This document shows, piece after piece, positions 24,820-37,200 of a stretch of 64,000 nt of DNA. A model generated the notes under the pieces. It searched no databases. It saw nothing but the letters and a program-made list of their open reading frames with translations, and was not told the origin of the DNA. Location: contig JBAJFE010000011.1 of NCBI GenBank assembly GCA_037903355.1, positions 1 to 64,000 of the forward strand. Reading direction: 5' to 3'. A program made the translations under genes and the position numbers. This stretch comes from Trichuris trichiura. Its lineage: Eukaryota > Nematoda > Enoplea > Trichinellida > Trichuridae. Positions within the stretch are counted from its first letter, which is position 1; every line of letters begins with the position of its first letter.

Positions 24820-26720
24820 CTGAAAGATAGGGATACTGGTTTTGCTCCCGCGCGATAAGATATTATGAAGCGTACATTGGCGGAGGGGACTTTGAGGAAG
24901 AGCGATTAGCTTCTGCTGCCTTGATTAGATTGCCATAGGAGCATTGCCGAATTGGCTTTTGTCCAACAAGCCGCAGAGCAGTTGTTTTTAGCGTGCGACG
25001 ACTCATTCAAGTCAAATCCAGGCGGCTTCTATCACGCCTTTAGTCAATTCTAAAAGCGTATCCATCATTAACTAAAAATTAGTATAGAATTTTGTTATCG
25101 CTGACAACGGAACACGTAGGGCTCCGAAAGCACTGAGCATTCGTTTACTGGTAAGTACAAATAAACGCTTTGTTTTGTTTCCATAGTAAATACATACATG
25201 AAAAAACTTAGCGTAGGAATAACGAATGTAGCAGTAGAGCTCCTTCGGACGATATACGACAGATATATGTCTTCTATTGAAAGAATAATCTGGTTAACTT
25301 CGTATAGAGGGCAGAGAACAGCGACAGTGATACGACAGAAATATGACCAATTCGGCGACCTAAACCATTCCCGCCTCTGCAGTTTATACAGATCACCGTT
25401 GCGCCCTATTAAGGCGAATGACTGAGCAGAGACAGTGACCTATGAAAAGGCAGCAGTCCAAGGAAGCAAAGACACATAGGGATAGCGAGCTCAAGCAGGG
25501 TGACCCTCTGCGAACTGGGTACGGTTCTGTAACAGGAGGGGTCCGCAGTCATGTCGCCCTATGGGTGGTCTTAAGTTAAGCCCATTCGACCTCATGTCGT
25601 TATCATCAGCAGTGGCCTCGTCCAGCAAGTGGTATAGGCACAATGAGATACTCCTTTTTTACATTTACAAATGTTTTGGAACGACCAGTTAAATTGAATG
25701 GGCGTTGGCGACAGGGAGTAGTAAGGCTTAGTAGCAAAGAAGATATATGCTGAATAAAAACGTTCGGCAACAGAAGTGCAACGAATCAAAACAACGAAAC
25801 CGTTTGCCGGTCTGTAAGCATTGAGGTTACAGTATTGCCGGTGGCAGTAATTTTATTACATCTACAACAAAAGCAAAAGCGCTTAACAGCAAGTAATTGT
25901 TTTTTCTATGAAGTGAATTCGATTGAAAAAATACTGCCCCTAATCAATGTGCAGAATTATTAACTTGGACAAAATCCTTTTTCTAAAGTAAGCAAGAACT
26001 CAGACAATACGTGGCCCTGAATTAGTACGCAAATTGGCTTTCCATCCTTGCAGCTAAAACAACAAAAAAGAAAACGCAGGAACCTGAAAATGCAGTACAC
26101 ATTAAACAAAGGCAAATATGTATCGACTTCTTTGGCTTCCGCTTGTCCAGGTTTAAGGAAATCATTTAAATATTTAGCCAAAGTCGAACCAAAGCGAGCA
26201 ACTCTGCTTCAGATTTAAGCAGCAATAAAATACCAGTGACAAAACTCAGCACATTGGTTACCCTTTGTAATAAATGGTAAAAAAATTTCATTCGGACAAG
26301 TTAGCAGCATCCGGTTAGAAAGCAGCTTTTGCTACCCATCTTACGCTATTGCGTCACCGGTGCCACGCTACAGCAAACAGTATCTATTTTAGCACTTTCA
26401 TGATTTCGAATTCTTAAAATCGCACCGGACCTATCCTGAGCTTGCTGTTTTTTATATGACGCATGTTGAACACTCGTGATTTCTCATTTGATTTCATGTG
26501 TTTAGATAAACAAGCGCAAGCTACTCGGTGAAGCGTACTTTCGACATTTTATACTATGTGGTAGACGCCATTGTTTAATTATTTCGCTAAGTGTAACTAT
26601 GTTATGCTTCAGAGCCGTCGAGCTTCAGAGCTTGAAATTAGCGTCAAAACCAACAAAGAAACATACTCAACAAAAATTTATCTAAAAGTACTGTATATCT
26701 AGATACACAGGTACACTTAC

Positions 26721-26791
26721 CACAGTGAAAATCAGGTACAGTGCTTCTGCACCTAGAGCGTCGATGTGGCGCTGCTTGCTGCAGCTGCTGA
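26721..26791 (-). CDS. Candidate internal exon
   Basis: 71 bp bounded by TTTACCCATAG and a near-perfect donor, CTGTG|gtaagtgt. The open reading is SSCSKQRHIDALGAEALYLI and continues FTV. It is of coding character, but the partner exons and family are unknown. Confidence 0.28.
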
Positions 26792-27816
26792 CTATGGGTA
26801 AAGATAGACTATCTGAAAGCTCCGGATTTTCTAAAAACGTTTTAACGGGACTTTTTATGTAAATAAAACAAAGTGAACTTATTGCGCGTCACTTAATGAA
26901 ACCTGGTCCGACAAATCTGCCCAAAAACTTCAAACGCTTAATGTAAACCTGATCAGACATTTTCTGCTTAACTTATTCTTGCACGAAGTTGCGTGAAGTT
27001 AGGTTACCCTGCGATAAAAGACAGCATCAATAAAAGTTGCGTCAAAAAGTGTCCAAACACAGTGCACGTCCCGTTCAAACGACTACAACATCTCTCGTGC
27101 AGCGTCGCGCCGGAAAGCAGTCTTCACTGTTCAGAGTAGTTCCGCGCTCCTCTAAGCGCTCTGCAAATATTAACAGTTACTTTTATTGAATTTTGAGTTC
27201 ATCGGAAACAAGACACTTTCAAAGTCATAGTAAAAACAAAATTAAAATCTAATTCTTTTTGCTGCCGCTGCCATACTGTAAATTTTAAACAATGCAAGTT
27301 CTTTTCTGGCAATAATGATGAGTGACGCATTCTGCCTGCCACGGTAGTAGGAAAATAAAAGCAGTGTAAAACTAACATACTTACGATCTTACATACTCGC
27401 TAAAAATGAACAAAGGATAAAATACAACAAGGAAGAATGAATCCACAAAGGAAAAGGCACAACAAAAAATGGTGCACTGTGAAGCAATTCCATTGCACTA
27501 AGCTTCACATAAACCGAAAATTATCAAAGGTATGCAACAACAAAGCAAAGGTTACACCAGAACGCTTAAGCAAATAGTTGGCTTAATGGAGATGCTGAGA
27601 ACTTGACTTTCAGATGTACTGTAGGAAGCCAGTTGCAGAGACAAACTGTACATTTCTTTCAAATTAATACTTTCAACAGACGACTAAATATACCTTATGA
27701 ACTGGTAAGACTCGTAACATGGACAGGTCACTTAAAGTTTTCTCAGTAATTGCATTTTTCAAAATGGCTAATCGACAAAACGATCGATGATTATAAATCG
27801 ATGAAACGGCAGTAAC

Positions 27817-27920
27817 CTTCTTGAAGCAATATCAATGCACGCAGATATGGTTTGTTGCCCTCGTGAAGCTTTCTTTTCGTCATCTCGCAAGCGCTTGTGA
27901 ACAGCTCGAAGATTTAAGCC
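27817..27920 (-). CDS. Candidate internal exon
   Basis: 104 bp with acceptor TTTTTATACAG and donor AGAAG|gttact. The reading GLNLRAVHKRLRDDEKKASR continues GQQTISACIDIASR and is strongly protein-like (basic helix, then a small-residue segment). The donor is not a strong consensus. No family is recognised. Confidence 0.3.
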
Positions 27921-30656
27921 CTGTATAAAAACGCTTCAATTAAATGTGCATGCCGATAATGAAGTGCGTACAATGAAATAAAATTATTTTGTACAAACCG
28001 CAGAGAGCCAAAGGCTTTGATACGTCGAAATCATAATGAAAAGACTACAATGCTCGTTTCAATTTAGCAGGTACATTTGGCAGCGTTAATAGAAGGCACA
28101 ATGAATACTAATCATGATAGTTATTACAGCAGTTTATACAATTAGAAATGTCCGCTCAAGAATAGTCGAAAAAACATTGTATTTTAATTAGAGATCGCAG
28201 AGCAAATTTTTCTTGTACAACGTTGACCAGTGCGAGCGAGTGAACGTCAGCTTTGCCTTGCCACAAAAGTGTACGGTTGGAATTCAATCAGCAGTTGCTC
28301 AAACAAGGCAACTCCAATGCAACCGAATTGAAATTACGTTAAAAGTAATGCAGGTTCAACCACAGACAAGTTGACTATATCTTGAGTCACTGTTTCCAAA
28401 AAGCTGTCTTCTGTCTAAGCGTTTATTTGTGAAGTAAAAAACACACAAATGGAAGTGTCTTTTTTCGGTGATTCACTTCGCGCCCTTAAGAGTCCACATA
28501 TGCGCTCAACTGTTGTCTTCTCAGCATCTTCGTTTTTATGTTGAAAGGAGAAATATAATTAAGCGTTGTATTAGTTTATGCATACGTAGTAGAAGTATTT
28601 TATGCATACGTAGTTCATGTACGTTTTCGTAAGGTATCACTTTAGCTTCATGCCATCTTTAGTTGATTTATTTTCGCACGCAGAATTTCTTTACTGTTTT
28701 CTACTTAGGACGTTCTGCTTCCATCTAACGGTCTGACGGTCGTTTTCAAATAGGAGCCTAACCGTCCTATAACGCTTTTTCTACTCCAAATCACAAGCTT
28801 TTGACAGATACCCATTTTGAAAGTCCGTACAGCTCTGAACGTTGAGTGTTGCCAATGTACGTAATTTCAGAGGCCTATACGTCGTGCGTTTCACGTTCAC
28901 AAGACTCGAGCAGAGAACTGAAGCAATTAAGAAAGCATCGGGTGTAGTGGAACGCGCCTCTTACTGTAACTGTCAATTATTTTTCAAAGTCATTTGACGA
29001 GAAGAGGACTTCAAACTGCAAAAAGCAAAAGAGGGCCTTTTTGTTACGCATACTGAAGTGATTAGTTGAGACGAAGGTAAAAAGATCAGTGATATGTGAA
29101 CCAATCTTATTATAAGAATACAGTTAGACAAAACATTCGTTTGACCCATTTGGCTGCCTATAAAAGTCATCATATTCTTTCACTCCAACATTTGACCGCT
29201 GAAGACGGAACGTGTAACTTCTCAAAGCTACGCAGTTTATATCATTGTTATTAATAAACTGGTTTACCATTTGATTTTGAATGATAGCTTAAAAATAGGG
29301 ACCTATGTTTGGGGAAACGAAGAAATTGTTTGAACCTGTTACCGACTAACCAATTTTCAATTAATGCTCACAGATTGTTCGTTTTGTCTTTGACTTTTGG
29401 AAAGGATAGGGCCAATTAAGTGTAAAAACATGTACAATGGTTTCATTTCAGGACGTAATGTGAAGATAACTTCTGCTTCTTTATAACCGCAACAATTTCA
29501 TGAGGTGTCAATGCAATAAAAGTTATGGGGTAGACACAATGAGTAGAGACAAAAAAAGGATAATTTTAACACAACAATTTTCTTGACACTTACCAGTTAG
29601 TCTTAGCAGCAGATGAAAGACTGTTGATGCAACAGTGAGGTGACAACCAGGGGAACAGCAGTCATTGTGCATGCTATTTGCATTAAAGACGAGTTCACGT
29701 TATCTTGCTGCCTGAGCAGTGCGAACACTACGTTTTTCTTCGGAAAAATGCTTAAGCTTGTTCGAGAATCACGGTCGTCTGAGAGCTTTAAATTCACATA
29801 CTCTAAACATAAAATTGCATCGACGAAAAGTAAGGACAAGAAACATAAGACCATTAGCACTACGGATACTTGCAACTTCAAACATATCCAATCCAGCTGC
29901 AGCGCGATCGCATCCTGTTACGTTCCAGTCAAAAAGGAAGCACCAAATGCAATGAAAATTACTCAAATTACAAGGATCAAGTACCGAACCTATGCTGCTG
30001 AAGCTCTGCTTCCAAATTGAAAGCTGCTAATCTTCCTGGACGAAGAGCAGCAACGCTGACTACAGGGACCAAAAAAGAAAACTTTGAACAGCAAGTGCTC
30101 ATCTGTCCATCAAGGATAGATGAGCACAACGTTCAGAAAGCAGATAGAGTAACGAACCTGTTAGCAGCACTTTACATTGTGAAACTAGTAACTGGCGTAT
30201 ATTTATTTTGTACTTCTTAATTACAGCTGAAAAAGGCTTACGACTATTTCAATACTACCAATAGAAACAGTGCATTTCCAAACAAATTGTTACGTGAAAA
30301 TAAAAAACTAAGACTGGAAAGACGGATAGAAAGCAACTTTATCTTAATCACTGCATTTTGGGTTACCGACTTGTAAAATCGCTTGCATCGAACAAGCAAC
30401 ATTTTCCAACAACTCACAACAAAAGCAAAGGGCTTGTTGACGTATAAACAAACAACTAACAATGGTGAGCTGAAATTATTAATAATACGCTAATATTAAC
30501 ACTATGTGCGCTCTGTATCATTGTGCGCCTATGGACTGTCACTTAGCCATTCTTCAAACTTTCCCTTAACAGCTATTAATTCGGGTTATTCCTAAAAATG
30601 TTGTCGAACTACACTTTGTAGCCTCTACCAATATAATTATACGTGATGCTGCAAAC

Positions 30657-30821
<165 letters not shown>

Positions 30822-31117
30822 ACGCATGCAAGGAAAGCACAGTACGAATAATATGCAGGTTATTTACAGTTTTAGTGCATTGCTCTTGTTCCATTGTAAC
30901 AATCATTTAGGTGACGAGTTTTTTGAGCTGTCCTTATCCCATCTTCGTTGTAGAGCAGCCCAACTTGAACAATGCAAACTTTCTTAATAGTGGCTGTCTC
31001 TCTGTTATGACCGGTCTCTAACAGTCCTTTGGGTAGCTAAATTAACGGAAGTTCTACTGCATTTCTTCACTTACAAATAAAAACTAGTGTCGATTATTCT
31101 AAAAGCGTAACAGTTTT

Positions 31118-31189
31118 GTGCTTGCCTGGGTTCGAATCAGGGGCCTTCTGTGTGTGAGACAGATGTGATAAGCAGTACACTAAAAGGAC
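31118..31189 (-). pseudogene. tRNA-Val(CAC)-like sequence, degenerate
   Basis: Read on the minus strand, 72 nt fit a tRNA cloverleaf. A D arm resembles tRNA-Val (TAGTGTACTGCTTATCAC, where active genes usually have GTGG in the loop). The anticodon stem TCTGT/ACAGA is perfect around the loop CTCACAC, giving anticodon CAC. The T loop TTCGAAC sits in a stem with one A-C mismatch. The acceptor stem pairs at only 5 of 7 positions and the variable loop is one base short. No T-run terminator follows directly. It looks like a decayed tRNA or the head of a tRNA-derived SINE rather than an active gene. Confidence 0.5.
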
Positions 31190-31770
31190 AACATTTAGTT
31201 ACTCTTTAGCGTGCTTCGGCTGTGTAGCTTCCAGTTCTTTCGCAAAGAACCATTGAAAACAAATGTATGCCGACATAAACAAGAATGATGAAGTGTCTAT
31301 GCTCCTATGATGATACATCACTGGTAGCAACAATTTGTTTTCAATCGTAGCCCTGGGAAAAGCGTTGTGAGTTCAAGTTACATAGTACTATTCAGGCTGA
31401 ATAAGGACTACCTACAACGCTATACTCATTCAGGGGGGCCATTTCGATAAGGTTTTTTCAAAGCTGTTACAACGCAAATGAAATGTTGTTTCTTCCGTGT
31501 TAGTATGTATAAAAAGTAACAACTACATTTTAATTAAATTAATAGCCTACGTAGCGTTGTTTATCAAACGGCTGCCTAGCAGTCTTAAATCATAACTCTG
31601 AGTAAAACATTAGTTTTTACGGACAAGATCGCAATCGGTTTAAACATCATTTTAAACAGCTTGTAGTTTTTGGCACACGTTACTTTTGAATGCAAAACAA
31701 CCATATGAATAACAGGTGGAGAGAGACGTACTAAAATGCGAAGAGCCAAGAAAAGAGAATTTTTGCTTAC

Positions 31771-31928
31771 CTTACGATGCGTTGATTTGATATGAGCTTT
31801 TTGGTACTTAACGTTTTCAAATGAACCTCAATGAGGCTGAGCTGCTTTACAAGGCCAGAAGATAAAAATGGCACGCTACTTCTCGCAATATAGCAAACCA
31901 TTGATCCACGCGAATACGAAAAACAATA
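31771..31928 (-). CDS. Candidate internal exon
   Basis: 158 bp, fully open from acceptor CCAATATATAG to donor GTAAG|gtaagc. Its second half reads SSGLVKQLSLIEVHLKTLST and continues KKLISNQRIVR, an amphipathic helical pattern of good coding character. It does not obviously chain to other candidates. Confidence 0.3.
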
Positions 31929-34285
31929 CTATATATTGGACCACTTTTTGAAACGTTCTTTCATGCAATTAAAAAGTGTATGATGCACATTTATCCAGGA
32001 ATCGCGAAAAGTAGATGTAACAAGGTTTTTTTTAACATTAATCACAACGTTGGTAGGGCACTTTGAAGTTTATTTACAGATACATCCAACAGGCCAAACC
32101 CGTGAATCTGAAGATCTACTATGAAACTATTCAAGCCTGTTAAAAAGACATCCTGTCTTTCGAAACATAGAGTTTTAGAAATTCTATTAAGAAAATAGAT
32201 GCACGGTTGAAAGCAGCAGCAAGTGGCTATTGTTCTACATTAGGAAAGTGCGTTAAACTGGATCGCTTTGAACATGTACGCGCAACGACTATTGGCAACT
32301 TTAACTCCTGACATCTGTACACCGAAATGAAGTAAAAACTCTTTTAAAAATGCTTAGGATTCAGATGGATTTCAAAACTTCTTATTTTCATATTTAAGAT
32401 AACATGAAAACTAATGGTGTGTCACCATTGACGTACGGAGCAAACAAACTGCTGAGCCCAGCAGCATACTTAAGAGAAGAACGAATGCGGTCGGCAGTTC
32501 GGCCACCAAGTTCTTTACATTTTTTAGGAAACGCTATTAGAAGACTTTTCCAAGAACCAATTTTCCATTGGCCAACCATTAAATAAAGCAGCAGAAACTT
32601 AAGAGAAGATAGCAAAGCTTAAAGTGCCAAATGTTGAGGCCACGTGCCTTGATGACTCAACTTCCTGATTCATTTTCGCTGGCAAATAAGAGCTAATGGA
32701 CTTGGTTCACGGAGTTACCAGGTCGGGTTGCAGTTCGTTTCTTTGCATTCTTTATCGTGCCGTAAGGATAAAAGGAAAAGAAAAAAGAAGAACAACCCAT
32801 GAGAAACTTTACGGCCGCACATTTGTTCGACCATTTAAGAACTGCTTTGCCGGCTGAAACGCGAACTGCTGAACATTTTCACTTTGACAAAAAAATTAAA
32901 CGAGCAAACCTTGAATTGCGCAATCAATTGGGGTTGCAACACCTTTCCTATTGAGATATGCATTCACGAGAATGGCTGACATCTAAACAATATAAGCGCA
33001 TAAAAGTTTAAGGGATTAATTCCTCAAATTTGCGCGATATGGCTCTGCACTGAAGTCTAAAATGCTTTCCATAATCGGTACCAACGCACAAAAAGTTTCC
33101 GCACGAAAATATATGTCCTAAGTTGAAATGTCAAGAATCTAATCTGTTAGTATGCTAGCTATTCTTCTTGATGATCCCTTTGCAGTTCTCTTAAGACTAC
33201 AACTTGCCGCAAGCATGACAGATCGCGTCACTAACAGCTTCTGCGTTGCTAAATCAGCGGGAGAATAATGAATACGCCAAGATGTGGCTGCAGGCGATTG
33301 AAGAATAAAGTGGCCAAACCGGCTGGTTCGCAAAGAGTAAAAATGGCTAAAGTGGCCTCAATTTCAAAAAATGAAGGCGAAAATGGATGAAACGCCATCT
33401 GAGCTAACGCAACAAAGAGAAATAGACGACTAAGAGAGTCATTTCTCAGCTGGACTGCATTCGTGACAAGTCGTGTCTATTCAAATGGTACGATGCACAT
33501 GCGTTCAGTGCATTTCTACGTAAGGTAAAAAAGGAAATTTTAACGAGTTCGCGCTCTTCAAGTTGGCCGACGCTACTTCACGCTCTCCGATATGATTCTT
33601 CGGCATCCTAAGTAATACTCGTTTCTATCGAGCGGATTTTGATTGGCAAGCTTCAATCGGACCGACATGTCAGCGATGCAGATTATAACAACTAGCGTTT
33701 TCCCTATTCAACCAACCGGAATGTGCCAGCAAGATTAGTAGCCTATTCTAAATGGCAATAATGGGTCTTTCTCAGTTCCGAACTGCGCTATGCCACGTGG
33801 ATGCCGCATGCCGTTCAAATGGCCCTTGGTGGCGTTCCACGCATACACAGACTTGCTTGACTCCGTCAGAAAACACTGATTAAATCGTCCGGCAAAGCTG
33901 AGCGATACTTTTTTCCCGCTCTTCCTCTCGATATGAGCATTCGTGATCACTAGTTGTACGCATTCTTCCCTCCTTGACCACTGAAATATGGCGCTCCAGC
34001 GGACTCAATGCCTAAGGAGACACCAACAATGACCTGGCCGGCAGGACAACCTTTGTGGGGGCAGCTGGCAGGCCGGAAGTTCGCAGGAAGTTGGAAATGG
34101 CCCTTTTGGTCAATATGCAGCGCCAAAGGCAGGTGGGTAGCCACAAACAGCGGCGCTTGTCACTTAGGCAGATTGCCTACGCACAGGGTCGGTTGAGTTC
34201 ATCCATCGACCACTGGCGCTCAACGCGGAAAGCATCTTGATCAGCGTATCTTCTTTCTCCATTCTGCACATCAGTTTCGACAACA
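31929..34285. other. Intergenic region upstream of the coiled-coil gene
   Basis: No confident gene. A short relic of the foldback box (ACAACGTTGGTAGGGCAC) lies at 32043-32060. Several minus-strand frames (33139-33333, 33735-33950) are of uncertain status. Base composition becomes more balanced toward 34 kb. The frame of the next gene is open backwards to a single TGA at 34238. Confidence 0.35.
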
Positions 34286-37200
34286 ATGTGCACAAGGAAG
34301 CTGACGAACAGATCCTCCGACGACGTTGGAACAACTTGCAACGATGAAGACCCTTTTGCCAACCAAGAATCAAATCGTACGGATTTTAATAAAAAACGCA
34401 TCGAGCACTACGTGGAAGAAGAGAATCGACTGCTCAACGATTTGCGTGAGATTGTCGGCTTTTCAACAACAACCAAATGTCTTTTGTCCAATGCGGACGT
34501 GCGAGCAGGTGGTCACGGATCCGGTTCCGCTCTGCTCATTTCTATGTGGCATCTTACCAATTTCCTGTTTCATTTGAGGCGGGAAAACGACCACTTGCGC
34601 AAGCAAGTCCAGTGTATGGACGAGATGCGCAAAGTCGAGCGCCTGCAGAGCGAGTTGTTGCAGACGGCATGCGCTTGTGCTACCGCGGGCCAATCAGGAA
34701 ACATTGCCACTTCCTTGGACGCGGAAAGCGGCTACGAGGCTAGCAGTTGCAGTCAGCCGGGGGACACCGGATCCCAGCTGTTCTCAGCCTCCTCCAAATG
34801 GGCCGGCTGCTCAAGTACCGTTGAGGCATTAGCCTCATTGGAACCCTTGAGAAAGAACAGTCAGGTCAAGACATCCTCGTTAGTTAGCCCTTCATCGTCA
34901 CCGAGGCGACCGCATTTGGCAAGCCTACTTCAGAGTACCTTGGATGATGGCAAAAAACAAAGGAGGAGCACAAGTACAAATGATGACTTCCTTGGCCATT
35001 CAATGGAGCCAGTAAGAAAGGATTCTGATGAACCTATTTTTACGGAAGTTCTGCTCCCCAACTATGGAAGCAAGCGGCAGTCGGGTGCCAAGCGTCACTC
35101 AGCCTTTCGAATGAGCCACATAAGCACCACTTCCTCCACAGCCTACTACACGCCAGTTTCTCTGCCGGATACGAGTACTCCAAGCAGAGTAGGACGCCTG
35201 CTTGAACGTTTCGGTTTTAAAAAAGGAGGTATGAGACGACTAGCCCTCTCGTCACCTTTGACTATAACAACTACGGGAGAAAACATGAATTATGGTATCA
35301 ATGAGAAGCCTCAATCATTATTGAGGGATCCTTCCAGAAAAGCGACCAGATGTGAGGACTCAGTGGCGGCAGCGCCGAAACTACTTTGCACGCGCAAAGT
35401 ATTCCAGAAGAAGCGAAAAAGAAAAATATCCGAGTCTGATTCGTGGCCATCGTCCGATGCGACCGGCAAGCTCTCTTCAATGGTCGAGATTCCGGAAAAA
35501 TTCGGTAAGGATACCCGCCAGCAGCGTTCGCTTCGCGGCAGGCACCAAAGTCAGCTGTACTTCATTCACTTCTCTCTTTTCCTCACTCGCGGCGGATGCG
35601 CCTCGTTCATAACTTACGCCCTCTCAGGCTTATTTTAGCTCGTCACAGGTAACATATACCGGAAGTAAGTGACAGAAACGTGCTCCTACTGGAATGTATA
35701 CTTTGCTGTTTTTCCGCGCCGTTTTTCGCAAATGATACATCATAAGTCGCGCCCAATAGATCACTAAGGCAGGTACGGCACGCACGGAAATGAGAGTGTA
35801 AAAAACCTGTTCGGCAACGCTGAACGGAGGATTGATGTTTTCCCCTACTGGCATGCGCCAGTCTACATAAGGAATTTCTGACGTTCCTACAAAACCACTG
35901 TTTTATTCATTGGAGGACCGCCGAAAGTTTGAAGACGTATTGTGAAGGTCTAATTTCAAACTTTGCCAACCCCGTAATGCGCAGTAATCTCTTAAGACTA
36001 CATCACGCAACTCAGTGCATGAGTGCTTACTCTTAGGAGAGGAGAGGGACCGTAGTTTTGCCACGTCTATAGCGAATTCGTAGTCTGACTGCAAAGCAAG
36101 TTTTACAAGTATTCACAGGGAAATCGAATTCGAATAATTAGCCACAACCGATTACTTCAGGCGGAATTTCAAATGACCACCAGCATAGGTGGCTCTTTGT
36201 TCGTAGGGGAAAAGAGTGAAGGGCGCTGGTACGGTCTCGCAATGGGAACGAAGTCATGTGACACGGTTTTTTCAGGAAAACATAAAAACAACTCCTACGG
36301 GTAGGGCGATGAGTCATCATTAATCGCGACTACTTGAACTATTTTGTGATGAACTGATTTAAGTTTTGCTTGAACGCATATCGGACGAATGAAATCACGA
36401 TTTTTAAATTTTAAATCCAAAATGAGCTCAGGAATGTTGCACTACGCGATACTATGCTCTGCGGAATACCTCCGGGAATGCTACATTAAGTCTTCAATTT
36501 AAGCACTTCGCGTTGATTTCAATTCGGTCGTACAACCAAGAAAAACACTGCAAAATGTATTTTTTGCGCAAAGCTCATAGTTGCAAACGCACAACGGGCT
36601 TCCAATATTGAAAATGATCAATGCTTTTCAGAATTGCCTTCGGATCAGCGCGGACCTTCGTACGACCGAAAAACCCTTGCGCGTAGGGAGGCGAGTAATG
36701 GCATAGGTGCCGGACAGGCCGTTTCTTCGGTTGAAAAGAAACAGTCGGACAGACTTCGGGTAGAGGAGATAGCCGAGCCAAAGGAATCGACTTCACAAAA
36801 ACTTAAATCGTCTGACGCTGAAACGAACACCTTCTTTGAAAGGCGCCTGCTGACCACCGGACAAAACAGTGCGACTGATCGACTCCGACCGGTTTCCTTG
36901 CTAGACGCTAACTGCATGTTTGGCAATTCAGCTTCGGAAACGGACATTGACCATTTGAGTCTTCAATACAAAGACGAGCAGTCGCCATCGTCGCGACTCA
37001 GCCTGCTTGTTGGTTAGTTCCAGCGTTCAGTTAAAGAAAAGGCCTACTAACATGAAAACCTTTGTTTCAGATGACCATCGTTATTTCGACGAACATTCTG
37101 TATTGGAGAGTATTCTGCTGCCAACCAACTCGAAACGCTCCGACGTCAAAGAGGCGGAGAAACTGTCAATCTCACCCAGTCAGATGACCGTTAGCAACGA

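Noticed and set aside
29640..30020. 126-residue plus-strand open frame
   Set aside because: It overlaps a 92-residue frame on the other strand, and neither shows a domain, signal peptide or consistent splice context.
34055..34240. Separate 61-residue gene upstream of the coiled-coil gene
   Set aside because: It lies in the same frame as the coiled-coil gene, interrupted by one TGA; it is more likely 5' UTR, an alternative exon or chance.
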